In this document: positions 42,056 to 51,284 of the stretch, piece after piece
Numbering within the stretch: position 1 is the first letter of the stretch
How the letters are laid out: each line of letters begins with the position of its first letter
Origin: Marinifilum caeruleilacunae
Lineage (GTDB): Bacteria; Bacteroidota; Bacteroidia; Bacteroidales; Marinifilaceae
DNA: 64,000 bases
Reading direction: 5' to 3'
NCBI RefSeq assembly: GCF_013141825.1
Contig: NZ_RZNH01000007.1
Coordinates: 62,001 to 126,000, forward strand
Translations under genes and position numbers: made by a program
Notes under the pieces: generated by a model
The model's database searches: none
What the model saw: only the letters and a program-made list of their open reading frames with translations
What the model was told of the DNA's origin: nothing

Positions 42056-43697
42056 TCTGCTTATTTGCAATTTTAATAAGAGTAGGTTTGTTAATGGAAA
42101 CAGCGTATTTTTTACGCAATTCTTTCGACCATTCCAGTCCTAAATATTCTCTGTAATCTCTTAGTACTTTATCTTTACTCTCTTCGAAACCTACTTCTGA
42201 TTCATATTTTTCTAAATTCTGCTGATAGAATTCCTTTACTTCTTTTTCGTTTGCCGATGCTTTGTCCCAAATTTTGTTTTTACTAATGAAATAAACCAAC
42301 ACAGCATTTTCGTATTCCCGAAGCAGAGATCTTAATTCAGGATATTGCTCCTCCAACTTTTTTTTGTGGTAGGCTAAGATACAAGTGTTTGAGAAATTAA
42401 CATATAATCTGTTGATATATTCTTTAAAATTCTCGTAAATATCTTTCGATTCCTGCTTGCTTAAAAATTCGGCGAATTTTTCCTGCGAATAATCTTTCCC
42501 ATCAATGGTAAATAACGCTTCCCATAATTCGGCATAAGCATAATCCAATATGGAATAGAAGTTTTCGAGAAGCTGCTTGTTTTCCTGATACTTGTATTTT
42601 TCTTTTAGGTATCGAATTAATTCTCTTTCCGATTTTCTGGATCGGCTGTCATCTTCCAAACGAGAAGTAATTTCTTCTCTGCTTTGCTCCAGCGATTTGT
42701 GTTCTTTTTTATCAAGCAATTGAATAATATGATATCCAAATTCGGTTTTTATTGGTGTTGAATAATCACCCTTGTTTTTAAGATTGAACGCAGCTTTTTC
42801 TATGGCTGGATGTGTTTCAAATAAGCCAAACCAAGGCAAGTTTCCACTGTCTTTGGCAGAATTGATATCATCAGAATGCTTAAGAACCATTTCAGAAAAA
42901 TCTGCTCCTTTTTGTAAAAGTTGGTATAAGGAATCAGCTTTCAGCTTTATTTCATCTTTTGCATTTTTCTTTTTGAATTCAAGCATCAGGTGCTTGATTT
43001 TTACTCTGCCAGGATTTTCAATTCTCTCCATGGCCTGAACAATGTGATATCCATACGGAGAACGGACAGGCTTTGAATATTTTCCAAATTCGGTATCATA
43101 TGCAGCGCTTTCAAATGCATAATCCATATCGAATACGCTAATGTATCCAATTTCCCCATCGTTTTTTCTTACCGACATGTCGTCGGAATACAGTGAAGCC
43201 AGTTTTTCGAACTTTCTGCCTTTATTCAATTGAGTGTAAATTTTTAAAGCAGCCTGGTAGGCTTCAAGTGTATCTTTGGGTGTTTCCCTTCCCTCAATTT
43301 TGATTAAAATATGTCGAACTTTAATGAAATGTTGGAGACGATTGAAGGTTTCTTCAATAAGTTTGTCGCTGATTTCGACAGGGTAGAGGTAGGTGTTGAA
43401 TGCCTGATTGTGATAGGATTCGATTTCCTGAGCTATTTCAGGGATGGTGTCCAGTCGTAAATTTTTAGCTTCTCTCGCTTTTAACTGATAATCGATGTAT
43501 AAATCTAAAGCTTCGTTTAATGGCAGGGCTTTGTTGTCTGTACCGCGGAGCTTCTTGCTCTCGAACAAATCTTTAAATGGGGCAGAAGGGTAGGCCTGGT
43601 TGTTTATGCTGAAAAGGGTATCTGTAGTGCTGTATTGTCCGTAACTTGCTAACGAGCAATATAAAACTGTAATCAGATATAGTAAACCCTTCCTCAT
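42048..43697 (-). CDS. Periplasmic peptidyl-prolyl isomerase with two parvulin domains
   Basis: The 549-residue protein has a signal peptide (to about residue 20), a helical N-terminal region and two rotamase domains: FIKVRHILIKIEGRETPKD...YGYHIVQAMERI and VKIKHLMLEFKKKNAKDE...EFGYHIIQLLDKKEHK. The C-terminal 200 residues are helical and likely chaperone-like. It is the first gene of the three-gene SurA-like operon, 80 bp after guaB, with a terminator between. Bacteroidota genomes often have such a trio. Confidence 0.88.
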   Translation of the reverse strand: MRKGLLYLITVLYCSLASYGQYSTTDTLFSINNQAYPSAPFKDLFESKKLRGTDNKALPLNEALDLYIDYQLKAREAKNLRLDTIPEIAQEIESYHNQAFNTYLYPVEISDKLIEETFNRLQHFIKVRHILIKIEGRETPKDTLEAYQAALKIYTQLNKGRKFEKLASLYSDDMSVRKNDGEIGYISVFDMDYAFESAAYDTEFGKYSKPVRSPYGYHIVQAMERIENPGRVKIKHLMLEFKKKNAKDEIKLKADSLYQLLQKGADFSEMVLKHSDDINSAKDSGNLPWFGLFETHPAIEKAAFNLKNKGDYSTPIKTEFGYHIIQLLDKKEHKSLEQSREEITSRLEDDSRSRKSERELIRYLKEKYKYQENKQLLENFYSILDYAYAELWEALFTIDGKDYSQEKFAEFLSKQESKDIYENFKEYINRLYVNFSNTCILAYHKKKLEEQYPELRSLLREYENAVLVYFISKNKIWDKASANEKEVKEFYQQNLEKYESEVGFEESKDKVLRDYREYLGLEWSKELRKKYAVSINKPTLIKIANKQNE

Positions 43698-43722
43698 TCA
43701 GTAATGATATGGTAAAAATTCC

Positions 43723-43760
43723 AAAAAAGAAAACGGTAACCCGCAACATACGGGTTACCG
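43723..43760 (-). terminator. Terminator of guaB
   Basis: Arms CGGTAACCCG and CGGGTTACCG form a perfect 10-bp stem with a 7-base loop and, on the minus strand, a T-rich tail. It lies 18 nt after the guaB stop. Confidence 0.9.
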
Positions 43761-43777
43761 AATTATATGCGATATAA

Positions 43778-45247
43778 TTATCTGCTATAGTTAGGAGCTT
43801 CGCGAGTAATTGCTACATCGTGAGGATGACTTTCTGCCATACCCGAAGCTGTAATTTTAACAAATTTTGCATTGTGCAAATCTTCAATACTTGCCGAACC
43901 GCAATATCCCATACCTGCACGTAAACCACCAATTAACTGGTAAATTACTTCATATAAAGTTCCTTTATATGGTACGCGGGCAACAATTCCTTCAGGAACC
44001 AATTTCTTGATATCGTCTTCAGCATCCTGGAAGTAACGGTCTTTAGAACCTTGCTGCATTGCTTCAACAGAACCCATACCACGGTACGATTTAAATTTAC
44101 GACCATTGTATATGATGGTTTCTCCTGGCGATTCTTCAACACCAGCAAGAAGCGATCCTGCCATAATACAGTCGGCACCAGCAGCAATTGCTTTTACAAT
44201 ATCACCTGAGTAACGCAAACCACCATCGGCAATTACAGGAACACCTGTGCCTTTAAGTGCTTTCGAAACTTCATAAATTGCACTCAGCTGTGGAACACCT
44301 ACACCGGCAATTACACGTGTTGTACAAATAGAACCTGGACCAATACCTACTTTAACAGCATCAGCACCAGCATCAACCAACATTTTAGCTGCTTCAGGAG
44401 TTGCAATGTTTCCTACAATAAACTGCATGTCAGGAAATTTCTTCTTGGCAGTTTTCAGTACTTCAACTACACCTCTTGAATGACCGTGAGCTGTATCGAT
44501 AATAATGGCATCGGCATTGGCCTGAACCAAAGCTTCGATTCTTTCTAAAGTATCACCAGATACACCAACAGCGGCAGCTACACGCAAACGACCTTTTTCA
44601 TCTTTACAAGCCAATGGCTTATCTTTTGCTTTGGTAATATCCTTGTAGGTTACCAAACCAATTAATTTGTTATTTGAATCAACAACAGGCAATTTTTCAA
44701 TTTTGTGTGCTTGAAGAATTTCCGCTGCTTTTTCCAAATCGGTAGAGTCAGATGTGCTAACAATGTTTTCACTTGTCATTACTTCTGATATTGGACGATC
44801 CATATCCAATTCGAAACGCAAATCACGATTGGTTACAATACCTAATAATGATTTGTCGGTGTCGACTACAGGAATACCACCAATTTTAAATTCCTTCATT
44901 AAGCCCAGGGCATCCTTTACAGTTTTGTAAGGAGGAATTGTAATTGGGTCGTAAATCATACCATTCTCAGCTCTTTTTACAGTTAATACCTGTTTTGCCT
45001 GAGATTCGATACTCATGTTCTTGTGAATTACACCAATACCACCTTCACGTGCAATGGCAATTGCCAAAGCAGATTCGGTAACAGTATCCATCGCAGCAGA
45101 TACCATTGGAGCATTAAGAGTAATGTTTCGGGAGAACTTAGTTTTTAAACTTACGTCTCTAGGAAGTACCTCAGAATAAGCAGGAACCAAGAGAACATCA
45201 TCAAACGTTAGACCGTCAGAAATAATTTTATCAGATACGAATGACAT
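43778..45247 (-). CDS. guaB: Inosine-5'-monophosphate dehydrogenase
   Basis: The 489-residue protein is full length. The TIM barrel is interrupted by two CBS domains (about 95-205). The catalytic loop is [19 protein letters not shown] with the nucleophile Cys near residue 305, and the flap has GMGSVEAM near residue 385. It oxidises IMP to XMP with NAD+, the committed step of guanine nucleotide synthesis. It is the first gene of its strand here and ends in a terminator, so it is probably monocistronic. It faces away from recQ. Confidence 0.97.
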   Translation of the reverse strand: MSFVSDKIISDGLTFDDVLLVPAYSEVLPRDVSLKTKFSRNITLNAPMVSAAMDTVTESALAIAIAREGGIGVIHKNMSIESQAKQVLTVKRAENGMIYDPITIPPYKTVKDALGLMKEFKIGGIPVVDTDKSLLGIVTNRDLRFELDMDRPISEVMTSENIVSTSDSTDLEKAAEILQAHKIEKLPVVDSNNKLIGLVTYKDITKAKDKPLACKDEKGRLRVAAAVGVSGDTLERIEALVQANADAIIIDTAHGHSRGVVEVLKTAKKKFPDMQFIVGNIATPEAAKMLVDAGADAVKVGIGPGSICTTRVIAGVGVPQLSAIYEVSKALKGTGVPVIADGGLRYSGDIVKAIAAGADCIMAGSLLAGVEESPGETIIYNGRKFKSYRGMGSVEAMQQGSKDRYFQDAEDDIKKLVPEGIVARVPYKGTLYEVIYQLIGGLRAGMGYCGSASIEDLHNAKFVKITASGMAESHPHDVAITREAPNYSR

Positions 45248-45428
45248 TATGCAATAATTTTAGATTTAAATTGCATGCGAAAATACAAAAAAATAGCGGA
45301 ATAGAACTTGATTATAAATACTAAAAATTGTTAATTGATTAATTCCATATAAAAGTTACTATTTTTAGACTGCTTTATTGCATTAAAAAAGCCAAAAAAA
45401 CACCATAAATAAGCTGGAACAGAATTCA

Positions 45429-47336
45429 ATGGATCGATTTACAGATATTCTAAAAAAATATTGGGGATATGGGATGTTTCGTCCTTTACAGGATGAGATC
45501 ATTAAATCGGTTTCTGAAGGGAAAGATACTTTGGGGTTGATGCCTACAGGAGGAGGAAAATCTTTAACCTTCCAGGTTCCCACCATGGCAAGCGAAGGAA
45601 TTTGCCTGGTTGTATCGCCTTTGGTGGCATTGATGAAAGATCAGGTTCAGAATTTAAGAGAGAAGGGAATTAAAGCTGAACTCCTTTATTCTGGGCTTTC
45701 CAGGGACGAAATTGAAAACATTCTGAACAAATGCCTGTTTGGGAATGTGAAATTTCTCTACATTTCTCCCGAAAGAATAAGTTCCGATATCTTTCGAAAG
45801 AAAGCCCTGCAAATGAATGTTTGCCTGATTGCAGTTGATGAATCGCATTGTATTTCGCAATGGGGATATGATTTTCGCCCTTCTTATTTAAAAATCATTT
45901 CGCTTCGGGAGTTATTGCCGGAAGTTCCTGTCTTGGCACTTACAGCAACTGCCACTTTAGATGTTGTTACCGATATTCAGGAAAAGCTCGGATTTCCTGA
46001 AATAAATGTTTTCCGAAAGAGTTTTGAACGTAAAAATTTAATTTATCTGGTTCGGGAAACAGAGGATAAGCAAAAATACCTGCTTAAAATTCTAAGCAAA
46101 CAAAAAGGGAGTTCGGTGGTTTATGTGAGAAGCAGGAAAAAATGCAAGGAATTGGCAGAATTCCTTAAAAACAATAGAATTAAGACAGAATATTATCATG
46201 CGGGCCTGAAAAACGAAGTAAAAGACTTCAGGCAGAACCGATGGAAAAAAGGCATTGTGCAGGTAATGGTAGCAACCAATGCATTTGGTATGGGTATCGA
46301 TAAATCGGATGTGAGAACCGTGGTGCATATGGATTTGCCAGATACATTGGAAGCCTATTTCCAGGAGGCGGGAAGAGCCGGAAGAGACGGTAAAAAAGCC
46401 TATGCTGTTATGCTCTACTCAAATCCCGATAAGGTACAATTGTTGAAAAGAATTAAAACAGCCTTTCCAGAGAAAGATTTGATTGTGAGAGTGTATCAGG
46501 CCTTAGGAAACTTTTTACAGGTAGCTGAAGGGGCAGGTAAGGATGCAGTTTTCGATTTTGACCTGGGGCAATTTTGTAAGAATTTTAAATTTAATGTACT
46601 GCAGGCTTTTAATGCTTTAAAAATATTGCAGCGAGCAGGATATATCGAATTAACGGATGACCTGGAACATGAGTCGAGAATTCATTTTGCAGTGCAACGC
46701 GATGATCTGTATAAATTCCAGGTTGCCAATAAAAATTTTGATGCTTTTATCAAAATTTTACTTCGTTCCTTCACCGGGCTTTTTACAGATTATGTGCCCA
46801 TTAATGTGGACAGTCTCGCAAGAAAATTAAAGGCAGATAAAGAATTGATTATTGCCTATTTAAAGGAATTGTCGAAACATGGTATTATAAAGTATATCCC
46901 GAGAAAGAAAACACCTTTTATATTGTATAGCCAGGAACGATTGCCAATTGGATTTATCAAGTTGACCAAAGAAGTATACCAGGAAAGAAAGGAGCAACTG
47001 GAAAGTAAGATTCATTCGGTGATTCATTATGCAGAATCGGAAAATATTTGCCGATCGAAATTTTTGTTGGAGTATTTTGGGCAGAAATATGCACAGGAGT
47101 GTGGACAATGTGATATTTGCAAAGCCATGGAGGCCGATAAATTAAGCGATAAAGAATTTCGTACCATTTATTACGCCATTTTAGATCTGATAAAAAAAGA
47201 CTTTTTGGCCATAGAAGATATTGTGGAAAGATTGGATTATAATGAAGACAATATCATTACAGTAATTCAGCATTTAAAGGACAATGAGGAGGTTGATTGC
47301 GCAAGTGGGAACCGAATAAAATGGATCCCTGTGTAG
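45429..47336 (+). CDS. recQ: ATP-dependent DNA helicase RecQ family
   Basis: The 635-residue protein has motif I LMPTGGGKSLTFQVP, DEAH-type box AVDESHCISQWGYDFRPSY, motif III LALTATAT, motif VI QEAGRAGRDG, and the RecQ C-terminal zinc site with CRSKFLLEYFG...CGQCDIC (residues near 535-560). No HRDC domain follows. This domain order is that of the shorter RecQ type common in Bacteroidota, where a genome can hold two copies. It unwinds forked and recombination intermediates in DNA repair. A DUF5063 gene lies 131 bp downstream. Confidence 0.93.
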   Translation: MDRFTDILKKYWGYGMFRPLQDEIIKSVSEGKDTLGLMPTGGGKSLTFQVPTMASEGICLVVSPLVALMKDQVQNLREKGIKAELLYSGLSRDEIENILNKCLFGNVKFLYISPERISSDIFRKKALQMNVCLIAVDESHCISQWGYDFRPSYLKIISLRELLPEVPVLALTATATLDVVTDIQEKLGFPEINVFRKSFERKNLIYLVRETEDKQKYLLKILSKQKGSSVVYVRSRKKCKELAEFLKNNRIKTEYYHAGLKNEVKDFRQNRWKKGIVQVMVATNAFGMGIDKSDVRTVVHMDLPDTLEAYFQEAGRAGRDGKKAYAVMLYSNPDKVQLLKRIKTAFPEKDLIVRVYQALGNFLQVAEGAGKDAVFDFDLGQFCKNFKFNVLQAFNALKILQRAGYIELTDDLEHESRIHFAVQRDDLYKFQVANKNFDAFIKILLRSFTGLFTDYVPINVDSLARKLKADKELIIAYLKELSKHGIIKYIPRKKTPFILYSQERLPIGFIKLTKEVYQERKEQLESKIHSVIHYAESENICRSKFLLEYFGQKYAQECGQCDICKAMEADKLSDKEFRTIYYAILDLIKKDFLAIEDIVERLDYNEDNIITVIQHLKDNEEVDCASGNRIKWIPV

Positions 47337-47467
47337 TTGATAAATCACCAGTGGAATTGCAAATACAGAACATGCCTGTTTGTCAAAGCATTTGTCATGT
47401 CTGGAAACTAAGGATTTATTATTCGTAAAATCTTGTTATTTTTGCAAGGTTGTAGGAAAAAATAGAG

Positions 47468-48097
47468 ATGGAAGATAAATTTGAACACGTAGTATATTCT
47501 AAAAATGTTATTGAATTTGTAACAGTAGCCAACGAGTTTTGCCTGTTGTTGGAAACAAGTTCGAAAATTACAAAACTTGAGTTTGTAGAAACAGCTCAAA
47601 AATTATTGCCTTTACTTTACCTGAAAGCAAGTATGTTGCCAGCCAACGAAAATGAGCTTGATGATGAAGTGGAAAAGTTTGTGACTGAATCGGATTGGGA
47701 GTTTATTCATTCTAGCGTGAAAAGTAAAATGGGAGCCCACAATGAGTTTTTGGAAGTGTTCGAGAACGATATGGAGTATAGCGATACACCACTTGTTGCT
47801 TCGATTTCTGAAAATTTTGCCGATATTTATCAGGATCTTAAAGATTTTATTACCTCCTATAAAATCGGAACGGTTGAGGTAATGAATGATGCCCTTTGGG
47901 ATTTAAATCACCATTTTTATGAGTATTGGGGGCAAAAACTTGTAAATTCGCTTCGTGCCATTCATAAACTTGCAGCCGATAAAGTAAACCTGAATGATGA
48001 ATCAGATTTAGATGCTGATTCAAATATCGATAATATAGACATGAGTGGATCTATTTTCTCACAACGCCAGAGAGAATGGGGTGAAGAAAATGAATAG
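47468..48097 (+). CDS. DUF5063 domain protein
   Basis: The 209-residue protein is soluble and acidic, with a helical core starting YSKNVIEFVTVANEFCLLLETS and the conserved-looking stretches KLLPLLYLKASMLP and NDALWDLNHHFYEYWGQKLVNSLRAIHKL. This is the DUF5063 pattern, recognised from memory. Its function is unknown. It stands 33 bp before the 3'-5' exonuclease gene and the RlmI-type gene, a grouping seen in related genomes, which suggests a role in RNA or translation. A low-complexity acidic segment lies near the C-terminus. Confidence 0.8.
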   Translation: MEDKFEHVVYSKNVIEFVTVANEFCLLLETSSKITKLEFVETAQKLLPLLYLKASMLPANENELDDEVEKFVTESDWEFIHSSVKSKMGAHNEFLEVFENDMEYSDTPLVASISENFADIYQDLKDFITSYKIGTVEVMNDALWDLNHHFYEYWGQKLVNSLRAIHKLAADKVNLNDESDLDADSNIDNIDMSGSIFSQRQREWGEENE

Positions 48098-48130
48098 GAA
48101 AAATAAATTTCCAGAGTAAAAGAGTAGTAA

Positions 48131-48721
48131 ATGTTGCCATTTCAAAAATCAATTACAGCCGAAGAAGCTAACAAAATGCCATTAAAGGCTTTCGAAGGAG
48201 ATATTATTCTGATCGACGAATATGAAGATCTTTTCGAAGCCGTGAATTATCTAAAAACCTATTCGGTTTTAGGATTTGATACCGAAACCAGACCATCGTT
48301 CAAAAAAGGAAAAGTTAACGATGTAGCTTTACTTCAACTGGCCGCAAACTCAAAAACTTTTTTATTCAGAATTAATAAAATAGGTCTTCCAGCAGAAATT
48401 ATCGATCTTCTTAAAAATCCAGATATCATAAAAGTGGGAGCCGCCATTAAAGATGATATCAGGGGATTGCAAAAACTAAACGATTTTGATGCCAATGGAT
48501 TCCTGGAACTGCAAGACTATGTATCCAATTTTGGGATTGAAAGCTTCTCATTAAAGAAGCTATCGGCCATTGTATTGAATTTTAGAATTTCGAAACGACA
48601 ACAGGTTTCGAATTGGGAGGCAGAAACTTTAAGTCCGGGTCAGCTAAGATATGCCGCAACTGATGCTTGGGTATCTTTAAAGATATTTGAAAAACTAAAA
48701 GCTGCTGAACCAGAAATATAA
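48131..48721 (+). CDS. 3'-5' exonuclease, DEDDy type
   Basis: The 196-residue protein is a single DEDD exonuclease domain. Exo I is VLGFDTETRPSF, exo II is KVGAAIKDDIRGL and exo III is YAATDAWVSLKIF with the Tyr of the DEDDy class; the four acidic metal ligands are present. It lacks the HRDC domains of RNase D, so it belongs to the short WRN-exonuclease-like group common in Bacteroidota. It may trim RNA or DNA 3' ends. It lies between DUF5063 and the RlmI-type gene in one direction. Confidence 0.9.
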   Translation: MLPFQKSITAEEANKMPLKAFEGDIILIDEYEDLFEAVNYLKTYSVLGFDTETRPSFKKGKVNDVALLQLAANSKTFLFRINKIGLPAEIIDLLKNPDIIKVGAAIKDDIRGLQKLNDFDANGFLELQDYVSNFGIESFSLKKLSAIVLNFRISKRQQVSNWEAETLSPGQLRYAATDAWVSLKIFEKLKAAEPEI

Positions 48722-48810
48722 GACTCACAAAATTACTTTGACTCTAAAAAGTCGCAAACAACGATTGCAGGCAATTGCAATTCGTTAATCAGTAAAAAAT
48801 ACATTTCTAA

Positions 48811-49998
48811 ATGATAGATTATCCAAAAGTATACCTGAGAAAAGGGAAGGAGCACTCTGTTAAAAGATTCCATCCATGGATTTTTTCGGGAGCTGTAAGT
48901 AAAGTAGATGAAGGCTTACAAGAGGGAGATTTGGTCTCAGTTTATAACGATCAGAATGAATTTTTAGCAATCGGACATATCTCCATCGGGTCGATAGTGG
49001 TTCGAATTCTAAGTTTCGAAGAAAGAGAAATTAACCTGGACTTTTGGGTAGAAAAAATTCGCTCTGCTTGCGAAATGAGAAGAGCAGTTTCTCTTTATGG
49101 CGCAGAAGATAACAATGTATTCAGGTTGGTGCATGGCGAAGGTGATGGCCTGCCAGGTTTGATCATCGATTTTTATGCAGGAACTGCCGTAATACAATGT
49201 CATTCGGTTGGAATGTATCTGCATCGCGAAGAAATAACCGAAGCTTTGCAAACTGTTTTTGGTAAAGATTTGGTAGCTGTTTTCGACAAATCGGAAGGAA
49301 CCATTCCTTTTAAATCGGGCATTGAGCCCAAAAATGGGTATCTGTTTGGTGAAACAGAGTCGTTTACAGCATTGGAAAACGGCTTAAAATTTAATGTGGA
49401 TTGGTTGAAAGGCCAGAAAACAGGTTTTTTTATCGACCAGCGCGAAAACAGAAGCTTATTGGAACACTATTCGAAAGGAAGATCTGTATTGAATATGTTC
49501 TGCTATACCGGTGGATTTTCATTTTATGCCATGCGAGGTGGTGCAGAATTGGTTCATTCGGTTGACAGCTCATCGAGAGCCATTGATATTACCAATGAAA
49601 ATGTTGAGCTAAACTTTCCAGACGACAAGCGACATGAAGCTTTCGCTGAAGATGCTTTCAAGTTTCTGGATCAATCTTCACAAAAATATGACCTGATTGT
49701 GCTGGATCCACCTGCTTTTGCAAAGCACAAAAAGGTATTGGATAATGCCTTGAAAGGATACAAGCGATTAAATAAAAAAGGATTCGAACAGATTAAGCCA
49801 GGAGGAATTCTATTTACTTTCTCTTGTTCGCAGGCAGTTAGCAAAGAAGATTTTAGAAAAGCCGTATTTGTTGCAGCAGCAAATGCAGGTAGAACTGTTC
49901 GTGTTCTGCATCAATTAACGCAACCAGCCGATCATCCGGTAAATATTTATCATCCCGAAGGAGAATACCTGAAAGGCTTGGTTTTATATGTTGAATAA
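48811..49998 (+). CDS. rlmI: Class I rRNA methyltransferase, RlmI-like
   Basis: The 395-residue protein has an N-terminal PUA domain (about 1-80, with HPWIFSGAVSKVDEGLQEGDLVSV), a linker domain, and a Rossmann methyltransferase domain with motif I VLNMFCYTGGFSFYAMRGGA, VHSVDSSSRAID, and motif IV LDPPAFAKHKK. This matches RlmI, which methylates C5 of a cytosine in 23S rRNA; the exact position in this organism is not proven. The catalytic Cys region FSCSQAVSKEDF is present. It is followed by a DEAD helicase gene. Confidence 0.9.
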   Translation: MIDYPKVYLRKGKEHSVKRFHPWIFSGAVSKVDEGLQEGDLVSVYNDQNEFLAIGHISIGSIVVRILSFEEREINLDFWVEKIRSACEMRRAVSLYGAEDNNVFRLVHGEGDGLPGLIIDFYAGTAVIQCHSVGMYLHREEITEALQTVFGKDLVAVFDKSEGTIPFKSGIEPKNGYLFGETESFTALENGLKFNVDWLKGQKTGFFIDQRENRSLLEHYSKGRSVLNMFCYTGGFSFYAMRGGAELVHSVDSSSRAIDITNENVELNFPDDKRHEAFAEDAFKFLDQSSQKYDLIVLDPPAFAKHKKVLDNALKGYKRLNKKGFEQIKPGGILFTFSCSQAVSKEDFRKAVFVAAANAGRTVRVLHQLTQPADHPVNIYHPEGEYLKGLVLYVE

Positions 49999-50054
49999 AC
50001 AGTTTTTTTGTATCTTCAATCATTGTAATTTATAACTCACTAAAAAGAAACTAG

Positions 50055-51266
50055 TTGAAATTTTCTGAATTTGATTTTTCTCCTGAAATAATGGACGGTC
50101 TGGACGCCATGGGCTTCGAAACACCATCTCCTGTTCAGGAGTTATCTATCCCAAAAATTATCGAGAACAAAGATATGATTGTTTGTGCCCAAACGGGTAC
50201 TGGAAAAACCGCTGCATATCTGTTGCCGGTAATGGATCAAATCCAAAAGAACCAAACTGAAGGCTTTAGTACCCTGATATTGGTTCCAACCCGGGAGTTA
50301 GCCATGCAAATCGATCAACAAATGGAAGGTTTTGGATACTTTGTTTCCATTACTTCACTATCGGTATATGGTGGTGGCGATTCTTCTGTTTGGGATCAAC
50401 AGAAAAAGGGGCTGATAGAAGGTGCCGATGTGGTAATTGCTACTCCGGGTAGAATGATTTCTCATTTGAATTTAGGATATGTTGATACGTCGAAAATTAA
50501 GCATTTGATTTTAGATGAAGCCGACAGAATGCTGGATATGGGTTTCTTCGACGATTTGATGCAAATTGTGAGTTTTCTGCCAAAAGAGAGACAAAACCTC
50601 ATGTTTTCTGCTACCATGCCTCCTAAAATTAGAGAGCTGGCAGAAGAAATTTTGGTAGAGCCTGAAAGCATAAATATTGCCATCTCAAAACCTGCCGAAG
50701 GAGTTTTGCAAGCGGCATATATGCTATACGAAGAGCAGAAAATTCCTTTGATCAATCACCTCTTGGAAGGTAAAGATCTGAAAAGTGTAATCATATTCTC
50801 TTCGACCAAGGTAAATGTAAAGGCCATTACCAAAGATCTGAAAAAGCATAAATTTAAGGCTGCCGGCATTCAATCCGATTTGGAACAAAGTGAGCGAGAA
50901 GAGGTTTTGCGTGAATTCAAGAACCGAAAACACCAGATTTTAGTTGCCACAGATATTATTGCCAGGGGAATCGATATCGATTCAATCGATCTGGTAATCA
51001 ACTTTGATGTTCCAAACGATGCAGAAGATTATGTGCACAGGGTAGGCCGTACTGCACGTGCAGAATCGGAAGGAGTTGCTTTAACCTTTATCACAAACAA
51101 GGATCAGGGCGACTTTAAAAAGATCGAAGATTTAATTGAATCGGATGTATTTAAAATACCGGTTCCTGCCGAACTGGGAGAAGCACCCGAATACAATCCT
51201 CGAACAAAGCCGAAACCCAAAGGCAAACGTAAATTTTTCAAGAGAAAAAAAACGAACAAAAAATAA
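50055..51266 (+). CDS. DEAD-box RNA helicase
   Basis: The 403-residue protein has the Q motif region (FSPEIMDGLDAMGFETPSPVQELSIP), motif I AQTGTGKTAAY, DEAD box ILDEADRMLDMGFFDD, SAT motif, and motif VI HRVGRTARAESEG. A basic tail (PRTKPKPKGKRKFFKRKKTNKK) follows, as in RhlE/CsdA-type helicases, probably for RNA binding. It starts with TTG at 50055; the first in-frame ATG, at 50091, would delete the start of the Q-motif region, so TTG is preferred. It remodels RNA, likely in ribosome assembly or RNA decay. Confidence 0.92.
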   Translation: MKFSEFDFSPEIMDGLDAMGFETPSPVQELSIPKIIENKDMIVCAQTGTGKTAAYLLPVMDQIQKNQTEGFSTLILVPTRELAMQIDQQMEGFGYFVSITSLSVYGGGDSSVWDQQKKGLIEGADVVIATPGRMISHLNLGYVDTSKIKHLILDEADRMLDMGFFDDLMQIVSFLPKERQNLMFSATMPPKIRELAEEILVEPESINIAISKPAEGVLQAAYMLYEEQKIPLINHLLEGKDLKSVIIFSSTKVNVKAITKDLKKHKFKAAGIQSDLEQSEREEVLREFKNRKHQILVATDIIARGIDIDSIDLVINFDVPNDAEDYVHRVGRTARAESEGVALTFITNKDQGDFKKIEDLIESDVFKIPVPAELGEAPEYNPRTKPKPKGKRKFFKRKKTNKK

Positions 51267-51284
51267 TAACCCTAAGCTAAAAAA

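Noticed and set aside
48722-48810. Short palindromic sequence (ATTGCAGGCAATTGCAAT) before the RlmI-like gene as a terminator.
   Set aside because: The stem is short and A/T-rich and has no T-run, so it is likely a chance repeat.
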